NCBI GenBank assembly: GCA_037178855.1
Contig: JASJZC010000002.1
Span: 4,650,001 to 4,714,000 of the forward strand
DNA: 64,000 bases
Source: Oscheius sp. JU75
Lineage: Eukaryota > Nematoda > Chromadorea > Rhabditida > Rhabditidae
Direction of reading: 5' to 3'
This document shows positions 12,716-23,309 of this stretch, piece after piece. The stretch's first letter is position 1; every line of letters begins with the position of its first letter. The notes under the pieces are model-generated. The model had not been told where the DNA came from. It ran no database searches and saw only the letters and a program-made list of their open reading frames with translations. A program made the position numbers and the translations under genes.

Positions 12716-13148
12716 TACGGCGACCAGGGGACCCTGGAAAAGTGAAATATTAAATATGAAAGGAAGAAAGAAAATAGATCGAGAAATAAAACTAGGCAAT
12801 TGCTGTATCGCACAGAATAAAGCTGCCATAAAGACGGCTACAACTTTGCATTATAGCTAGTGTTTGCAAGAAGAAACTTGTAACAGCAGTCTTGTAAGGA
12901 AAATCGGCATTTATGCTCCGCAAAAAGCATTTTTCGTCACTTGTAATGAAGATTCGGACACTTGCCTATCGCTGCGGGACCTGCATCCTCGGTCCTTGAA
13001 AAGAAAGAGAACGGATGAAAAGGTAGGAATAGCGCTTCGACGTCAAAAAAAACAAATAAAACGTTGAAATAGAACATCTTTACTGTGAGGGTGGCACTAA
13101 TTGTCATAATGCATAATCTAGCTCTACGAAGGTACGATTGAAGGGTAT
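12716..13148. other. Spacer between DAPIT-like gene and eIF3b
   Basis: This 433-bp spacer separates two minus-strand genes. It contains the trans-splice acceptor of eIF3b at its left end and presumably the 3' UTR of the DAPIT-like gene. A 67-codon frame on + (12864-13067) has no recognisable features. Confidence 0.4.
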
Positions 13149-13413
13149 CTAATGAACTGCAGGTGAGATGACATTCTTATAAGCGAGTTTCTCGGCTTTT
13201 TGAACTTTTGCCTGAAATGAGAGATAATTTTTGTGGATCATAATCAAAACTCGCCTTTCTAGCTTGATTCCACTTGAAAAGAAAGTAGATTCCGACGTAG
13301 CTAGCGAGGGCGGCGCGACAGATGTTGGCTCGTCCAAAATGCTCGTGGGGGTTGAGGAAGGCCCTCTTGGTGTTGACGACAGACTGCCATAATCCACGAA
13401 CAGCGTCGACCAT
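13149..13413 (-). CDS. DAPIT/USMG5-like ATP synthase subunit k, copy A
   Basis: This is a two-exon gene of about 73 codons. The start at 13413 (MVDAVRGLWQSV) lies eight bases after a TTTTTTTAG acceptor. The central block FLNPHEHFGRANICRAALASY leads into a single membrane segment, GIYFLFKWNQARK, then a lysine-rich tail ending ISPAVH. The spacing of Gly-Arg-x-Asn, Ala-x-Tyr and Tyr/Phe-Lys matches DAPIT (ATP5MK), an inner-membrane peptide that supports ATP synthase dimers. Copy B on the other strand at 22286-22561 is nearly the same through the core but has a different tail. The two share the intron position after the membrane segment. The family call is by motif only; another short mitochondrial membrane protein remains possible. 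Confidence 0.6.
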
Positions 13414-13706
13414 CTCTTCTGGCCTAAAAAAACGTTTATAGTGTAATGTGTGCGTTCTGTGTGAGTGAATGACCGCAAAAGGAACATGGATGGGAGGAAA
13501 TCCACAAGAAAACATAGGAGACAAACATAGAGCACCACAAGGTGAAAGAAAAGATCGCGAATTCAAACAGCATCGGTGCAGTAAATCGTGGCAGGACCTA
13601 TAAAAGGCGCGGGGAAAGTCTTTAGCGCGCAATTGGTGTTTTTGTCAGTTGTGAACTGTCTGAACTCTAGAGCCTAAGGTGCGTGATCTTTATTCTATCA
13701 TCGTCA

Positions 13707-14230
13707 TTAGATCTTGAAGGTGTTGAAGAACTCGACGACGATGCAAAGTCTGAGAGTGGGATGGGTGCGGAAGAGCTGGACGACACTTCCCTTACGAACC
13801 GCCTTGACGATGTCAGCGGCAGCCCACTTAGAGGTTCTCAGGATGTAGTCCTGTTGGACGATGGTCTGTTCCGGGAAAAGCTGGAAAAACTTGAGCCAGC
13901 CGAACTTCTTGTAGTGAGCTATCCGTTCCCTATCTCCAAATGGTCAGCATCCATTTTGGCCTTCGGCTCGTACTCCTGAAAAAGTTTTTCTTGCTTCCGT
14001 AAAACATCACCTTGGCGAGCTCCTCGAACTGCTTTCCATTGATCAGTTTCTCGAATCGGTCACTGTACTCGTCCAAGATGACAGTGTAAAACTTCTCCAG
14101 ATCATCTCTTTCTGTCAGAGCCGCCAGATGGTGAGTACTGTCCGGATGAAGAGCTTTTGTTGGTTCAGCCTTCGCGGTCTCATTGAGCTCCAGAGCTCGA
14201 GTGTAAAAGATGGCGAAGGAAGAACTGCAT
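13707..14230 (-). pseudogene. NTF2-like (SnoaL/DUF4440-type) gene with frame breaks
   Basis: Two well-formed coding stretches lie in different frames. The first reads ERDDLEKFYTVILDEYSDRF and NGKQFEELAK, then crosses a good GT...TTTTTCAG intron into EYEPKAKMDADHLEIGNG and hits a stop near 13922. One base out of phase, the reading continues ERIAHYKKFGWLKFFQLF, RTSKWAAADIVK and ends FFNTFKI at 13707, followed about 12 nt later by AATAAA. The break falls at a GGG run, where one extra G would restore a continuous frame, so a sequencing or assembly deletion is as likely as decay. The only sensible ATG (14230) is also out of phase with the first stretch. The length and helix-strand pattern fit the cone-shaped NTF2-like fold, and it faces a relative at 14384. 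Confidence 0.5.
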
Positions 14231-14262
14231 GTCCAGTGTGTCTTCTCTCTCCAGTCGCGAGC

Positions 14263-14270
14263 ATTTTATA
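14263..14270 (-). promoter_or_regulatory. TATA box before the minus-strand NTF2-like gene
   Basis: TATAAAAT reads on the minus strand 33 bp ahead of the candidate ATG at 14230, a normal TATA position for transcription starting just before that codon. It lies inside the short head-to-head interval shared with the + gene at 14384. Confidence 0.45.
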
Positions 14271-14383
14271 CCAGCCTCTTGCCTGACGTGCGTATTCTGC
14301 ATCCTGATGTGTGCAAAACATTATGACCGAGAGTACTTGAAATGGTCGTCTCCTGAACCTAGAAGACACATCGAACAGTCGAG

Positions 14384-14795
14384 ATGAACAAGCTCTTCCT
14401 TCTCGTCGTCCTCGCTGCTCTGGTTCTCTCTCATGCCGGCCCCTACATGGATATCCTGAAGTTCTTCCAACCTAAAATCGAGAACATCGCCAATGCCATC
14501 AATAAGATCAACAATAAGAATGAGGAGCTATTCAGCGCAAAGAACATCGAGGGTTTGGGAGAGCTGTACTCTGATCACGCTGAACATATTCACAATGGTC
14601 AACGTCTGGAGGGAAAGCAGGCCATCAATGAAGCCTTCAAAGGAGAGATCGAGTCCGGAGTTCGTCGACTTGTGGTATCATTTCTTTCAAAAAGAAAACA
14701 CGAATACTCCAGATCTATGTTCGTGAGACAGTCCGCAGTGCCATGAAGTCAACGGAACTCTGAAGATTGAGACCGAGATCGATTACATGTACTAG
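14384..14795 (+). CDS. Secreted NTF2-like (DUF4440-type) protein with an early TAG
   Basis: The start at 14384 gives a signal peptide, MNKLFLLVVLAALVLSHAG, followed by an NTF2-like N-terminal helix and hairpin: IENIANAINKINNKNEELF, IEGLGELYSDHAEHIHNGQ, LEGKQAINEAFKGEI. A 64-nt intron (donor GTATCATT after RRLV, acceptor CCGCAG) joins to CHEVNGTLKIETEIDYMY and then TAG at 14793-14795. The same frame goes on after the TAG with KDDKLAFLSDQM and then a basic stretch to TAA at 14883-14885. DUF4440-type proteins normally have a strand of this kind right after the Tyr, so the TAG appears to cut off the last two strands. Either the gene is decaying, or the stop is read through, or the truncated product is used. 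No substrate can be inferred. Confidence 0.55.
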
Positions 14796-14885
14796 AAAGA
14801 CGATAAATTGGCTTTTCTGTCTGACCAGATGTTGTCAATACTTTCCAGAGAGAAATGGAAACGGAAGAAAAAAAGTAGAAACTAA

Positions 14886-15493
14886 TAGCTCGTCAGAACA
14901 CTCAAATCTCTGATTGTTCACATGTTCTCAGCGCCCTGGTCTTTCAGGCAAGTCTTCCCTTAAAATGGACTGATGTGTCAACAATGATTCTTCTGAAAAG
15001 GTGTCTAGCTGCGTCATGCCATCCGATCCTTGTCTCCTCTCTTTCGAAAAACCTGAACACTCTGAGAACAATCGTCTCGTAGTATCTAAACCCCGTTCAT
15101 GCCTCCATGAGAAATGAGCTGTCAGAATCAGACTCCACTTCCGAAAAAAGAGAATGTCATGTTTGCAAATGACACGTTCGTTTGTCTGTGTTTGTCCCCC
15201 GATGTGTAGGTGGGTTGCGTCGTCGACACACTCGAATTTGATGAGAATGACCTGAAATCGGAGACGACTGATGCGCTTGGTACCCTAAAGAGGCGGAAGA
15301 GAAATTGGAGGATTTTTGATCTGTGCTCTGTCAACAATCTCGGGAACGGCAAATAAGGCTCCTCGTAGGTTGAAGTTCAGTGAGGGAAGTTATCTTGATC
15401 TCATGGAGAGACTGTAGATTAGACAAGCGTACGAAATCTTTGAGATTTATTAGGCATTAGTATAATGCGAATTCAATAGCATCAAGTATAGAG
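14886..15493. other. Convergent intergenic region
   Basis: This 608-bp interval separates the 3' ends of the NTF2-like gene (+) and the Rho-like gene (-). I see no supported coding sequence or RNA. Confidence 0.45.
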
Positions 15494-16467
15494 TTATTGC
15501 TGGATGCAGCTTTGCTTGCGAGCATTATTGCTGTCGTAGAGGCCACTCTTCTTCCTCTGGACTATCCTGAACTGTTCGATCGCGTACTTCCTTCCAACCT
15601 CGAAAGCGTCTTCGAAAACCTCGTCGAGTCCTTCCTAAACTTGTCTGTGCTCTTGTGCAACCATGAACTAACCCCAGTGGCTGCAGAACACTCCAGATAC
15701 TTTGCGGCTCCGATTCTCTTTGCAAAACTCTCAGCTTGACTGAGCGACATCGGAAGAGTGGAGTCTGTTCCATTGTGGAGAATCTTGGTCCTTTTATCGA
15801 TCTGTGTGCCGACAAGAACGAACGGAATACTTCCGATGGCGGTGATCGTGTCCATCACCTGAAAACTCGTACTTTGTGCTCCTCCCTCTCAAAAGTTTGC
15901 AAGTTCGTTTCCGCCAACTTGACAATTACGGCGGAAAATGCCGTCATTGCTGCTTTGTGATTTCGCACGCGAATGAAGTTTCGTCTCTTTTGAACTCAAA
16001 TAAGGAAGAGATCATGATGCTAGTTTTGGTAGTCATCTCGTCATTAATAGGATGGAGATGTAAATCAAGGAAGAAGGAGGGAGATTTCCGGTCATCTAGC
16101 CTCTAGCACTCACCATTTTAATGGTTTGGTCTACAGTAGCTTCTCGGGCCACGGAGACACAGAGCAAAATGGCATGGATTTCGCCTTGGAAGAGCAGATT
16201 GTCACCGAAGCTTGTCGCATCCAAGAATTGGCATTTCTGACCATTGAATGCGGTGATCACCTCGCAAATCTGAAATGTTTCTTCTTTGGAGACTCGAGAG
16301 TAGTTGCGATATCAAACCAGAGTAGGACAATCAGAATTGGGTTCCTAACTAACCTCATCGTCGTAGGGTAGTCCGGACAGTTGAGCATAGCGTCGGAGAA
16401 TCTCGAGTCGATCATTGTCGCCCAAAACGACGCAGCGAATGAGCGGGACGTCGGTAAGATTGGACAT
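15494..16467 (-). CDS. Rho/Cdc42-like small GTPase without P-loop, prenylated C-terminus
   Basis: Four exons give about 190 residues. The start at 16467 (MSNLTDVPLIRCVVLGDN) follows CTTTCAG with one base. Rho-family features are clear in the second half: SIPFVLVGTQIDKRT (G4 as TQID), KYLECSAATGEGLDEVFEDA (G5) and a C-terminal CIQQ after a basic stretch, a CAAX box. The first half aligns in position but the nucleotide-binding motifs are gone: after VVLGD the expected GAVGKT is replaced by NDRLEIL, the DTAGQ segment reads LDATSFGDN, and no effector-loop Thr is evident. The exon junction between TVDQTIKM and VMDTITAIG spans a ~258-nt intron and keeps the Rho spacing. By family knowledge such a protein could not bind GTP normally; a pseudo-GTPase membrane scaffold is an inference. 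Confidence 0.75.
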
Positions 16468-19400
16468 TCTGAAAGATCTCAGTCGGTGAAAGGTTTGGTT
16501 TAGAAGAGAGAGGTGACGTTGACGAGAGAGTAGTCCCGAGAGACAGGACACTCCATCATCGCGGAACATCGTCAAGCCACTTGACGCCTGACAGGAACAG
16601 AGAAACGAACTATGATTGTTACCTGATAAACAAATATGAGGAGAGAATCGAGTTAGTTCGGGAGATCGTATGCCTCAGTGCCAAGGCTCAACGATCAGAT
16701 TCCCCAAAACGGATTAATAGGAAGAGTGTATCTATAGGTCATTCTGGATGGAACGCGCCCTGATGTCAACAGAAATTTGACGAGAAACAAACACTTGTCA
16801 CTACCAAAATAATTCAAGACGCTCTCTTAATTTGATGGTCAAAGAACAGAAATGCAGCTTCCTCCCTAAGGAGAGGGGTTTTGGCATTCCAGCAATATGC
16901 CAAGACAAATGGCGAGAGCGGAAGCCGACAAGATGTGTTAATTTATAACCCAAGCGTCTTTGCTCTCTCTAAAATAGGAAAGAATACCTAAGATATAAAA
17001 GAATCTCATATCAGCGACTGATCTATCCTAATAGGGCACATCAGAAGAAGCTGATGAAACATGTATTGGATTCATTTACGAACAGGTGCACAAGTTTCGA
17101 AACTCTGGCTAAGTTAATTTTACAAGACTACCAGAGGCCATCGAGCTCCGTGAACATAGTTGGCTAATACATGGACAAGGACTTTTGGTGTCGACGACGA
17201 TGGGACTGAGCCCGTGAACGGAATTGGGGGAACACTACTTCTCGTAAGCAGCCTTTTGGGTGTTGAAAGGATTCAAAACAATGAGCAAGAAGCGTCAGCT
17301 GATCCGCCATCAGTTTGAGAAGAGAAAACAGGTCCACTGGACCCTCTTCCAGAAATAGGGGAAACCCCCGACGAGATCAGACCACTTGGAAAGGATGGGC
17401 GGGATCAGGTGATGTCACAGACGCGCCCATTTTTGCAGAAAGAAGAAGAGACGTGGGGATTGCACGCTTTAGGGAGGAATGATGAATGAGAGAGAAGACA
17501 ATCATCAGGGGAAGTTACTGCCACGCAAAGATGAATTCCTTCCCGGAATTGACGGCTGTTTATCAAGACTACAGAATGAGGTCAGACGAAGACACCCACA
17601 AGGTGTCCAATTTAATCGGGGCTAACAGCACTTTCTAAGGATCAAATGGAGAAATTTGCAGGTAAGTTGCAGATTAAGCAGCTGAACTTGGAAGAATCCG
17701 GTCAAAAAAGACGAATCTTTCGGATGAAAAAGGGTACTCTACAACCAGCATATAAGCTAGATCAGGAGAGATAACTATAGAGCACAGTTGCAGGATTCAA
17801 TTGAACAGAAGCAGAAGCCAACTATCGTTAGAAGACAGATTTGACAACTGGTACTTAACCATTTAGCTGGCTTATCACCTGTCTCGAAATTGAAACAGTA
17901 CCGTAGCACTGTTCTGGAAACTTCGTAGTCACCGACACATTCTCTTTGAACTCTTTCAAAGAGTCAAAACTTTCGGTAGAGCTGTGGGAGCAGAATATAA
18001 AAAGTCAAATATTTTGGAGGTCAATTTATCGGGTAATTCCTTGAAGAAGCTCTTATACGAACACTTGAAGCAAATGGAAATATGACTAAAAACTAAGAAT
18101 CCCTGCCTAAGATCACCGTCTCCTCCCCAGACGTTAAATAATTGAAGAGGGAAATCTCCAAGTTTAGGTGTCTGCTATTAAAATGCAATTAGGCGAGACA
18201 GTTGTTCTCTCGAATGAGCTCTCATTTATTCATTCGTTTTAGGTCTTTCTCCACGCTTCCCGACGTATCATAAATAATTTGTACCTGAATCAACTGTTCA
18301 CTCTATGAATGAATAAATTTCAGGAGGCATGCTTGCAAAAGAGTCTTAAAATGGAACTGGGAAGCAATTGTACTCCACTCTAAATGCGTTTGGTTCCCTC
18401 TTCCACTTGGGTAATTGTTTCTCTTTCTTCCTCTTCAGCAGGTGTCGAAAAGTCGGAGTCTTCGGCGCTAATCTGGCGGAAGTATAGCCGCATAACTTTG
18501 TCTTAGAGACGTCAGTCACCTCATGCAATAGTCCGTCTAATTGTGGTCCGAGGACACTTTTAAACTCCGTTAGAGCTTGGACTAAATGATAGACTACGGG
18601 AGATGGACAGCCCTGACGGGGCAGGGTTCAGAGATGAACGGCTACTGAACAATAGAAAGGCTTGTGATCATTCGGTGCTCAACTGCGAAATTCAAATGGA
18701 TTGGTCTGCGTTTCTTTGGGCTTTAGGTCTCCTCGGAAAAGTCTTCTCTCATCTACAGAAGAGGCTAACCAGATTGGACAGGTTTGTACATGAAGACCAG
18801 CAGAAAACAATGTGCTTCGGTACAATTGTTGACTTCACGCCTGTCAAGGAAGAAGATGGTGCCAAAGAGGGATCACTCTTTGGTCTGGATTAAGCTTGAT
18901 CAGTGTTCATACGGAAGAGACTGTATTAAACTGAACGTTTCTGTACAATGGGAACCTATTAGTGCTTGCCTGATCTAATTGACAGTCGACAATGTAGAAC
19001 TGTAATCTATGATCGATCGATGTCGCGTTAGTGCTGTTTTTAAAAATTCTTGTCTTCAAGCCAAGTTACACAACCAAACACTTTTCCGTTTCCAAAACCT
19101 CTGTTCCCGTCAAAAGACTATTTTAGACATTGTTCAAGGGCTGATAGTCCGGGTCCTGACACGACTCTCCCGACGTGCGGTCTCTTTATCAGAAAACTTA
19201 AACATATTTTACATTTTTGTGAATCGATTGCTAACGAATTTCGTTTTTTGAGCCTTTGCGGAAGGGAGCTAAAATGTCTGACATTTGTTACTTCTCCCCT
19301 ACCAAAGAACTCTACAAATAAATCATCATAGAATATCGACCGCTTCCTTACTTGGTTTTCGAAAGGCGTTCGCTTTCTAAATATCCCTAAGAAGCATTTT

Positions 19401-19475
19401 TAGTATTCTTTCCGCTTTGTTCTTTTTTATCACAATCACACGGTTCATTACAGCGAAATCTTCTTCCAGCCTCCT
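16468..19475. other. 3 kb region without a supported gene, ORF-poor in its first half
   Basis: From 16764 to 18345 there is no ATG frame of 60 codons on either strand, unusual for this window. Between 18346 and 19330 short frames occur but none has family resemblance or chains across introns. A frame without ATG at about 17895-18093 (+) contains a leucine-rich-repeat-like LEVNLSGNSLKKL, which I do not consider enough to call a gene. The right end should contain the PAT1 promoter, and the left end that of the Rho-like gene. Confidence 0.4.
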
Positions 19476-22011
19476 ATGGCTGACGATGATGACCTCATGT
19501 TCGGTAAATCACAGTTTCTTTTCGTCTTTCTAACTAACATTTTCAGGCGAAATGCCGGAAGATGACACTGTAAATGGACTCGGGAATGATTCGGATGCAG
19601 ATGCTTTTAACGATGAGACGTTCGGAGGCCCACTCCCGTCTGGAACCAACTATGAGGAGTTGGAGGACTATGCAACACAGGTAAGAAAAATAGCCCATAT
19701 ATGTTTTGATCAATTTGATACTGAGTGTCAGACGAGTAACTTTCTCTGTACTGCGAAAGCTCACGGACCCTTTTCAGACTGCCGAGCTACGCCTGGATGA
19801 CATCTGGGATACGCCTGGATGTTCAAAAGCTGCTCCACCTGCATCTGATCTCCCGATGCCGTCTTTCGATTTCACCAACTTCGGATCGAATCCTTTCGAC
19901 TTCTTGGGAACATCTTCTTCTCAGAAAATGGATAGTATTTGGGGAGAGAACAAGTCGGACAGTGTTTGGCCAGAACATCTTCAAACTGAGATGGTGAAAT
20001 CTCTTTTGGAGGAGGAACAGAGCCAGTCGAAAATAGCTCCGATCGGAAGCCAGCCAGTGGAAGTGTCTCACAAGTCACGAATCCCTTCGATGCCTCAAGG
20101 ACCGACGGTGAGAGTCATACTGAGTATTTCAAAATGGTTGTTTTAGTTGGAAGAGATTGAGAAAATGCACCAGGCCGCTGAGAAACCTCGAATCCCGGCG
20201 ATTCCTTCGACAGCGATGTCGGCGGAGGAACTAGAGAAAAAGATTCTTCAGGAGTCAAGGAACCAGCAGAACGGACAGCAATCTGTCCCGCCGTCTATTC
20301 CTTCTCTCCTTGGAAACGTTCCTAGTCCCGTCGCCTTGGGCATGTGTCCGCCCATTCCACCGATGTTCGTGCCCTGTTTTGTTCCCTGGCTTGATGTTCT
20401 CATGGGAAAGACCCAAAATGTGCCACATGGATGTCCACCGCCTCCCCCCTTTGTAATGGCTCTAATGAGCAGATTCAGAGTGAGCTCTGTTTGAAACTCA
20501 AAGCCAATCCTGTTTCAGAACCCCTCGGTGGTTATGGGTATCTTGACACAAGCAGTCACTCCGACTGGAGTTCCTCCTCCATTTCTTCCTCCAATGAATC
20601 AGCAGCAGCCCAGTCAAACACAGTCCCCTCACAGCTGGCAGGAACGTCATCGAAAACCACCAGGAATGCCGTCGGCAAGAACAATCGAAGACTTGGCCTT
20701 CGACCAGTTTGCTGGATATATGTCTATCAAGGAGAGACAGTGGCTAGTCAAGATCCAGATCCTCCAGTGTCAGGGAACCAACAATCCACAAGAGGATGAC
20801 TACTACTATCTCGTAAGTTTTCCTATAACCAAGTAAAAACAATATCTTTAGAACTGGCGCCATAAGAGAATAGCCGAGGGGATTCAGGCCAAGAAGGACC
20901 CGGAGAGGAGTGAAACCAAGGACATTATCAATGGTTCAAAGCAAGGCAGAAAGAATAGAGAGAGACAGAACTCCACGTCAGAGCCAGTCGATCGAGTCAC
21001 AGCCCTGGCCACCCGGTTCTCTGGTAGTTTGGGAATTCCGACCAAAGCCAGTACACATAATCCCAGACATGTGAGTTCGCAGTTTTTCACATTTGACAGA
21101 CTCTTACTTCAGTCAATCCGAGTCCAACACGGCGATCCGACAGACGAGGAACAGGATAAGCGTGCTGCCGGTCACCAGAAGAAACTCCGCTCTCTCCTTA
21201 TGAGGATTGAATCGGCTACAACGATGCTCATCGAGTGCAATGACAACAAGATTGCCCTTGAGACGAAAACTATGGCCAATGAGAGCAGAAGCAAACTGAT
21301 AAGTGGAAATCATCTGATGGGAGATCTCGTGCTGAATGAGCTGATCAAGACCGACTTCCTTCGCATTCTCCAGATTCAAAAGGGCAGAACTCTTTTCTAC
21401 CGCTACTTCAAAGTGGCACTGCCGCAACAGTTGTTGAAGATGATGCAGTTCCTTGTGGAACAGACCAGAACGACCATTGCACAGGTCAAAAACATTGCCG
21501 AGGTGAGTATGATCCCTTTTCTCTATTGAAACATTTTTCAGACGGAGGACGACATTCTATCCGGTCTCTTCGAGTTTTCTACCACACTATACAACCATTC
21601 ACAGATTGGAACCATCTACGACAATATTTATCTCCCAGAACTGTTAGCTGGTCTTGCCGAAAAGAATTCTGTAGGTTTTTAGAGTTCTACTCCAACCAAT
21701 TCACAAATCCTTCTGTTGTATCTGAAGCATTGCATTTTCAGTTCGCTCGCGACTACCTCCTGACCATGCTGGCCATCTGTTACGTGGTCAAAAATGCCAA
21801 GACGGGTCCTCTGCTTAACTGGGTCCGTTCTGTCCAGCCCATCGAGCTGTCGAGTGGATTCGCTCTCCCTGATACTTTTATCTGGACGATTCTGCCTGGA
21901 TTCGGACGTGAAAACGTTCATAATATGGCTCAGTGGCTTCGCTACAAAGTGGCAGAAAACTCTCGAGGAACTGTTGCCGAACAGATTGCTCAGAGGCTGG
22001 TACTCTACTGA
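19476..22011 (+). CDS. patr-1: PAT1 homologue, mRNA decapping/P-body factor
   Basis: Pat1 bridges deadenylation and decapping by binding the Lsm1-7 ring and Dcp2 in cytoplasmic P-bodies. The start at 19476 (MADDDDLMFG) lies five bases after a TTCTTCCAG acceptor. The N-terminus is acidic and is followed by short motifs such as LRLDDIWDTP. A long proline- and glutamine-rich middle follows (PPIPPMFVP, FLPPMNQQQPSQTQ). The conserved part starts with IEDLAFDQFAGYMSIKERQWL, a Pat1 signature, and QEDDYYYLNW; the C-terminal helical domain includes KGRTLFYRYFKVALPQQLL, DNIYLPELLAGL and WLRYKVAENSRG. About ten exons are joined by introns of 40-60 nt. The DAPIT-like copy B follows 275 bp later on the same strand. 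Confidence 0.92.
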
Positions 22012-22285
22012 ATCTTTTGTATTTCTTGTGTCTGGTCCGCATTTGATGCACTTCTTGCCCTATAACAATTGAGGCAAGTTCATGGGTACTGTATACTTCA
22101 ACATTCAAACAATCTGTTAGTATTCCCCGAAGCATCAATTATCCTCCTTCGTTCACTCTTTCCCTCTTTCGTGATAAACAAATTCCATTAAAGATGATAC
22201 CTCTGCCTTATTCTGCACTGGCAAGGTCCATGACCAAGAGTTATCTGTCTCGTCACTATTCATTTATACACTTAAACCAGGTAAA

Positions 22286-22561
22286 ATGTCCGACGCTGTC
22301 CGTGGAATCTGGCAGAGCATTGTCAACACCAAGAGAGCCTACCTCAACCCCCACGAGCACTTCGGACGAGCCAACATCTGCCGTGCTGCCCTCGCCAGCT
22401 ACGTTGGAATCTACCTTCTCTTCAAATGGAACTCGGCTAATAAGGTGAGAGTACAATGAATGACCATGACAGTATACTTTCAGGCCAAGGCTCTCCAGAC
22501 TGAGAAACTTGCTCAGAAGAAGAATGTCGTCAATGATGCTCTTCTTCGCGCCGGACTCTAG
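22286..22561 (+). CDS. DAPIT/USMG5-like ATP synthase subunit k, copy B
   Basis: This is a two-exon gene of about 78 codons. The start (MSDAVRGIWQSIVNTKRAY) lies five bases after the acceptor CTTAAACCAG. It shares the core LNPHEHFGRANICRAALASY and a membrane segment (GIYLLFKWN) with copy A at 13149-13413. After the same intron position the tail is longer (KAKALQTEKLAQKKN, ending LLRAGL). AATAAAATT lies about 37 bp after the stop. The Gly-Arg-Ala-Asn block and single helix fit DAPIT, a small inner-membrane protein of mitochondrial ATP synthase. Its position 275 bp after PAT1 allows, but does not prove, co-transcription. Confidence 0.6.
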
Positions 22562-23309
22562 ACGACTATTTTTATTAAACAATGTCCTTTTCTAGAATAA
22601 AATTTCAGTGAACCCACACTTCTAGAGTTATACCTTGAAAGTCAGATTAGATTTACTTGAAGGGGACAGATTCTACCGAGAGGGTTTTTGTCTTCTAGGT
22701 TTACAGCTTTGACTTGGGCAGGAAGAGTACATCATCTGTATGATACCTTCTCATATAGTCTAGAGTTTCGGCTTCATCCTCATGATGAATTCTGTCATCG
22801 CTCCCCCGTCTCAAAACTAGTAACAGAATCCTAGCATTCCTGCAGGCTGTAGCAGAAAACTGCCCAAATCTCTCTTCCCGTACTTTTGTCGAAACGGTAG
22901 TTATATACAGCATTTTTAAAAACATAAGATTAGGTTTTCCGATTTAGGGCATCAAACATGCCGCCTTTTGCACATTCTCTTGAACCCACATTGATCTCAT
23001 TTCCTCAGCTGGATCCAGAGCAACATGCCCGAGTTTCAAGACCGAGCTACAATCTGCTGCTCAGAAGATACATATTATCGGTTTCAATCAGTGACTTGTT
23101 TTCATTCGAACAAGGAACAAGCGTCAAGTCGGGATTTCTAAAAATTTACCTCTGCATCGTTGTCTAGATCTTGTCCAAAATACGCACAACGTATTCATTT
23201 TTGCTGACACGCCAGCCACCTTCCTTTTTCCAATTTTACTCCTTTTTCTCGTTATTTCATTCTAAGCTTTCTTGTTTCCAAAATATCAACAATACAAAGT
23301 TTCAGGCGA
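22562..23309. other. Intergenic region with an unresolved minus-strand coding-like signal
   Basis: AATAAA at about 22598 ends the DAPIT-like gene. Two minus-strand open stretches look protein-like but I could not join or identify them: one around 23045-22950 containing HVALDPAEEMRSMWVQENVQ, and one at about 22890-22701 ending YHTDDVLFLPKSKL. They might be exons of one small gene, but frames and start are unclear. Confidence 0.3.
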
